Positions 35,504 through 38,235 of a stretch of 38,235 nucleotides of DNA are shown here, in pieces. Numbering within the stretch: the first letter of the stretch is position 1; each line of letters begins with the position of its first letter. This stretch comes from an uncultured Alteromonas sp. (GTDB taxonomy: Bacteria > Pseudomonadota > Gammaproteobacteria > Enterobacterales > Alteromonadaceae), in assembly GCF_913058315.1 (NCBI RefSeq), contig NZ_CAJXQY010000032.1, forward strand, positions 1 to 38,235, given 5' to 3'. A program made the position numbers and the translations under genes. The notes beneath the pieces were generated by a model. That model had not been told where the DNA came from. It saw only the letters and a program-made list of their open reading frames with translations, and ran no database searches.

Positions 35504-36298
35504 ATGTATAGTCTGAAAGGTATAGCTTCTGTTGTATGCCGCCTGGCAGTATTTCTTTTTCTCACGGCGGGAAGTTATTGCCGTGCCGAAACAATTGTTA
35601 TTGGGACCCAGAACTTTCATTATTTCCCTCACTACGACTTTACGTCAGACACCGATAAAGGGCTTGCCTGGGCAATCTTTGAGGCGTTTAAAGCCACCAC
35701 TGAGCACGAGTTCGTTTACATTTCCATGCCGGTACTACGCCTGCAAAAAGAGTTGGCCAAGGGCAGTGTTGATTTTATCTATCCGGATAACCCCAAATGG
35801 TACAACCCGATTATCAGTAATAGCCGTAAAAGCTTCAGCCAACCGGTGACCCGGGCATTAGGTGGCACTATTATGCGCCCGGATAAACTAGGCGGAGGCA
35901 TCTCAACAATCCGCCGCCTGGCGATGCCGTTGGGATTCACTCCGGTTAACTGGCAGGAAAGAGTTGATCAACAACTCACACATCTTATCCGGGTAACCGA
36001 TACACTGAATGCGCTGGAACTCATTGCTATGAACAGAGCCGATGCGGCCAATCTCGAATTTCATGTTGCTCAACATATTGCGTCACAACAGCCCGGACTT
36101 GGCAATTTTACACTGGACCCAATGTTGCCCCACGACGGCGTAGCATTCAGTTTAGCAACAATCCGACATACACCATTACTCGCCGAATTTAATGCCTTTC
36201 TGGCCTCACATAAGGAACTGATTAAGCAGCTTCATGCCCAGTATAAAATCCGCTCGCCAGAGGATATTCTCAACTCCCTGAAGGCGAAATACTACTAA
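35504..36298 (+). CDS. Periplasmic solute-binding protein (SBP_bac_3-like), copy 1
   Basis: The 264-residue secreted protein has a signal peptide ending CRA (about residue 28). The body is a type II periplasmic-binding fold: TIVIGTQNFHYFPHYDF, then DKGLAWAIFEAF, SMPVLRLQKELAKGSVDFIYPDNPKW and FAFNAFLASHKELIKQL-like C-terminal helices. No ABC permease or ATPase lies near it, so it may serve as a sensor or stand-alone binder. It is about half identical to the protein at 37175 over the N-terminal domain. Ligand unknown. Confidence 0.8.
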   Translation: MYSLKGIASVVCRLAVFLFLTAGSYCRAETIVIGTQNFHYFPHYDFTSDTDKGLAWAIFEAFKATTEHEFVYISMPVLRLQKELAKGSVDFIYPDNPKWYNPIISNSRKSFSQPVTRALGGTIMRPDKLGGGISTIRRLAMPLGFTPVNWQERVDQQLTHLIRVTDTLNALELIAMNRADAANLEFHVAQHIASQQPGLGNFTLDPMLPHDGVAFSLATIRHTPLLAEFNAFLASHKELIKQLHAQYKIRSPEDILNSLKAKYY

Positions 36299-36435
36299 CG
36301 TGTTCGTGTAATATTTTCCTTCGGGCTTAAAAACTTACCACTCACCGTTACACAAAACCTCATAAAACACATAAAAATCAGCATTTTATAACTGGCTAAC
36401 TATTTGCTTTGGTAGTTTTCAAAGGAGTAAATGTT

Positions 36436-36981
36436 ATGCCAAAATCGTATTTTCTTTGTATTTTCTTGTTTTGTTTTTCGTGTTTTTCTCGTGCTGACGA
36501 TCAGGCTGTGTCTGTTGGATACCTAAATGGCTTCGATGATATTCAAGGATTGAGGGTCGCCTGGCGTCCGACGACTCTGGATATTGATACCACATGGCTC
36601 GGCGACGTTAATGTTTACTTAGAAGGGAGTGTTAACTTCTGGCGCTATTCACAAAACGGCGATCGTGAAACGGACAGCAATTTTACAGTTGCTCTCACTC
36701 CTGTGATTATCAAGCGTCTGGGCGCAATTAACGACCGCTATCCCGTGTACCTGGAAGCGGGTATTGGCCTGAGTGTGGTGAGCGATCAACATTTTGCCGG
36801 TAAGGACATTGGTTCGCATTACCAGTTTGAAGATAAGCTGGGCCTGATTGTCGATCTCGATGAGAGTGAGAAGCTGACTCAGCAAATTGCGGTAAGACTC
36901 ATCCATTATTCAAATGGCGGACTGAATAATGACAATCCGGGGCTGGATTTCCTCAACCTCGCTTATATCGCTCACTTTTAG
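36436..36981 (+). CDS. PagL-like lipid A 3-O-deacylase (acyloxyacyl hydrolase family)
   Basis: The protein has 181 residues with a signal peptide (MPKSYFLCIFLFCFSCFSRA). The barrel ends in AYIAHF. The PagL signature is visible as IHYSNGGLNNDNPGLDFLN: H157 and S159 match the catalytic His/Ser of PagL, while the acidic member, normally Glu twelve residues after the serine, is D171. PagL removes the 3-O acyl chain of lipid A in the outer membrane. I start at 36436, with AAAGGAG eight bases upstream, rather than the TTG at 36409. It sits between two paralogous binding proteins. Confidence 0.82.
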   Translation: MPKSYFLCIFLFCFSCFSRADDQAVSVGYLNGFDDIQGLRVAWRPTTLDIDTTWLGDVNVYLEGSVNFWRYSQNGDRETDSNFTVALTPVIIKRLGAINDRYPVYLEAGIGLSVVSDQHFAGKDIGSHYQFEDKLGLIVDLDESEKLTQQIAVRLIHYSNGGLNNDNPGLDFLNLAYIAHF

Positions 36982-36982
36982 G

Positions 36983-37090
36983 TTAGTTGCAGTTGATGGC
37001 GCTCTGCTGTTTTGTGACAGCGTAGAGCGCCGAAGCAACAATACCGGTAAGACCGCCTATGAATACAAGCCCTTTGCATTGCTTATTCAT
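36983..37090 (-). CDS. Possible 35-residue membrane miniprotein (small ORF)
   Basis: The minus strand encodes a 35-codon frame, MNKQCKGLVFIGGLTGIVAS followed by ALYAVTKQQSAINCN. Lys residues precede a single hydrophobic helix (about 8-25), the pattern of a small inner-membrane protein. AGGTG lies seven bases before the ATG, and TATGAT lies upstream on the same strand. The downstream half of the frame coincides with a hairpin at 36998-37031. It could be chance; I do not recognise a family. Confidence 0.35.
   Translation of the reverse strand: MNKQCKGLVFIGGLTGIVASALYAVTKQQSAINCN
36998..37031. repeat. Strong hairpin after the PagL-like gene
   Basis: GGCGCTCT+GCTGT pairs with ACAGC+GT+AGAGCGCC, 13 base pairs with one two-base bulge and a six-base loop. 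A further GTTGC (36986-36990) can pair with GCAAC (37035-37039). No T-run follows on either strand. Confidence 0.7.
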
Positions 37091-37174
37091 TGGCACACCT
37101 GATCATAGCAAATGTCATTGGTATCTTCGTTTCACAATGTACTATAGTAAGCATATTACTCACGGTATTAAGTA

Positions 37175-37972
37175 ATGATGAAACTCTCTTTCTTTCCCAA
37201 ACTGCTAAGTTCGGCTTCGTTGCTGTTATCGGCAGCATTATCCTCTAACTCGGCCTGCGCTGAGACCTATGTCGTTGCCTCACAAAATATCGCTTACTAC
37301 CCACACTATGAATTTTCAGCAGTTAAGGACAGAGGTTATGCCTGGGCGTTGCTGGAGGCTTTTGCAGCTGAGCGTGGGATTACGTTTGAGTATGTAAGTA
37401 TGCCGGTACTACGCCTGCAAATAGAGCTAGAGAAAGGCAATGTGGACTTTGTTTATCCGGATCATCCAACCTGGACCAACCCGGTTAATGATAATGCTAC
37501 CAAGCATTTTAGTGTTCCACTGACCGAAAGTCTTGTAGGTACCTTTGTAAAACCAGAACGTTACGGTCAGGGTATTTCTTCTATCCGCAAAGTATCAATT
37601 GTACTGGGTTTTTCACCACTGTACTGGCAAGACCGTATTGAGAGCGGGCAAACCAAGCTTATCTCTGTGGCCGATAACAAATCAGCCATTTATATGGCGC
37701 AGTGGGACAGAGCAGATGCATTTGATATGGATTATTACGTAGCCAGGTATCTGATGGACAAACTGGATGACGTCGATGAATTCAAGCTCGATCCTGATTT
37801 ACCGGTTACTGTTGTGGAGTTTTGCTTATCTACCGTGAGAAAACCTGAGTTATTGTTGGAATTGAATGAGTTTATTACCAATAACCCTGGCTTAATCGCT
37901 ATGTTGAAAACTCGTTATAACATTGGTAACGCTCATTACCGTCTTGAATCGATTCAGGCAGGGCTCCAATAG
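37175..37972 (+). CDS. Periplasmic solute-binding protein (SBP_bac_3-like), copy 2
   Basis: The 265-residue paralog of the protein at 35504 has a signal peptide ending ACA (about residue 29), then ETYVVASQNIAYYPHYEF, DRGYAWALLEAFAAE and SMPVLRLQIELEKGNVDFVYPDHPTW, matching copy 1 line by line. A 22-base stretch is identical in the two genes (35726-35747 and 37400-37421). The two ATGs at 37175 and 37178 both fit; the ribosome site is weak. Ligand unknown; no transport partners nearby. Confidence 0.8.
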   Translation: MMKLSFFPKLLSSASLLLSAALSSNSACAETYVVASQNIAYYPHYEFSAVKDRGYAWALLEAFAAERGITFEYVSMPVLRLQIELEKGNVDFVYPDHPTWTNPVNDNATKHFSVPLTESLVGTFVKPERYGQGISSIRKVSIVLGFSPLYWQDRIESGQTKLISVADNKSAIYMAQWDRADAFDMDYYVARYLMDKLDDVDEFKLDPDLPVTVVEFCLSTVRKPELLLELNEFITNNPGLIAMLKTRYNIGNAHYRLESIQAGLQ

Positions 37973-37979
37973 GCTTTTT

Positions 37980-38002
37980 AATAAGCGCTTCCTGTGCTTA
38001 TT
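37980..38002. repeat. Hairpin just after the second binding-protein gene
   Basis: AATAAGC and GCTTATT flank a nine-base spacer, seven bases after the stop codon. There is no T-run, so it is a possible transcript-end or mRNA-stabilising structure. Confidence 0.4.
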
Positions 38003-38013
38003 CTATACTCATT

Positions 38014-38217
38014 ACAGTGCTTTTTTGATTCTACGCTTCTGCAATGCGTACGATCCGCTTCTTAACTCTACGGTTGCACGAAGGGGGTCCCGGATAAGTA
38101 CTGCGTACTTTCCGGGATGACGGTGTTGTTTGGGTGATAGCTACAGTGCTTTTTTTAACTCTACGGTTGGACGAGGGGGATCCCGGATAAGCACTGCGTG
38201 CTTTCCGGGATGACGGT
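38014..38217. repeat. Two tandem REP-like palindromic repeats
   Basis: A unit of about 63 bases occurs at 38062-38124 and 38155-38217 (period 93). Each contains a 28-base stem-loop (38089-38116, 38182-38209): CCCGGA, a bulged T, a six-pair inner stem, loop TGC, and TCCGGG. A common leader ACAGTGCTTTTTT precedes both (38014-38026, 38143-38155); in the first copy about 35 extra bases separate leader and unit. This looks like an interspersed repetitive extragenic palindrome, though its spread in the genome cannot be seen here. Confidence 0.85.
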
Positions 38218-38235
38218 TCTTTCTTTGATTAGCGA

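Overview
The window looks like the chromosome of a marine gammaproteobacterium of the Alteromonadales (Alteromonadaceae-like). This rests on gene content and order (ubiK/ubiA, glpG-glpE beside tdh-kbl, coaD/mutM/rpmGB, radC/coaBC/slmA), an imuA-imuB-dnaE2 cassette, several c-di-GMP proteins and LPS genes with a Kdo kinase. Genus cannot be fixed from the sequence alone. Most of the window is ordinary core genome; the ends and a few inserted blocks are more variable.

Layout. 1-616 is AT-rich with no intact gene. It holds a degenerate reading frame and abuts the 3' end of a tRNA-Arg(CCG), as island edges often do. 871-5536 carries a secreted beta-lactamase-fold serine hydrolase, a cytochrome c5 and a GAF-GAF-GGDEF-EAL protein whose EAL half looks dead. 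5533-10588 holds rep, ubiK, ubiA, a FliL-like protein, glpG and glpE; 10596-12814 is tdh-kbl. 12973-17079 is a translationally coupled three-gene unit: PstS-like binding protein, outer-membrane barrel, membrane GGDEF-EAL enzyme. It is the best candidate for an undescribed sensory system. 17236-19108 has divergent LPS core genes (heptosyltransferase, kdkA). 19178-21456 has coaD, mutM, a small membrane protein, rpmG and rpmB. A yjbEFGH/gfc-type exopolysaccharide operon (21672-25662) separates rpmB from radC. Then come radC, coaBC and slmA (without dut between the last two), a TetR regulator, DUF1820 and DUF2802 genes. A terminator and a perfect LexA box precede the SOS mutasome imuA-imuB-dnaE2 (30223-35391). 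The right end has two paralogous periplasmic binding proteins flanking a PagL-like lipid A deacylase, a possible 35-codon antisense gene, and two tandem REP-like palindromes with compensatory base changes.

Shared themes: envelope surface chemistry (heptosyltransferase, KdkA, PagL, Yjb polysaccharide, rhomboid protease), c-di-GMP signalling (two GGDEF-EAL proteins, one tied to a periplasmic receptor) and DNA damage response (Rep, MutM, ImuAB-DnaE2). All identifications come from motif reading and remembered family features; no database search was run.
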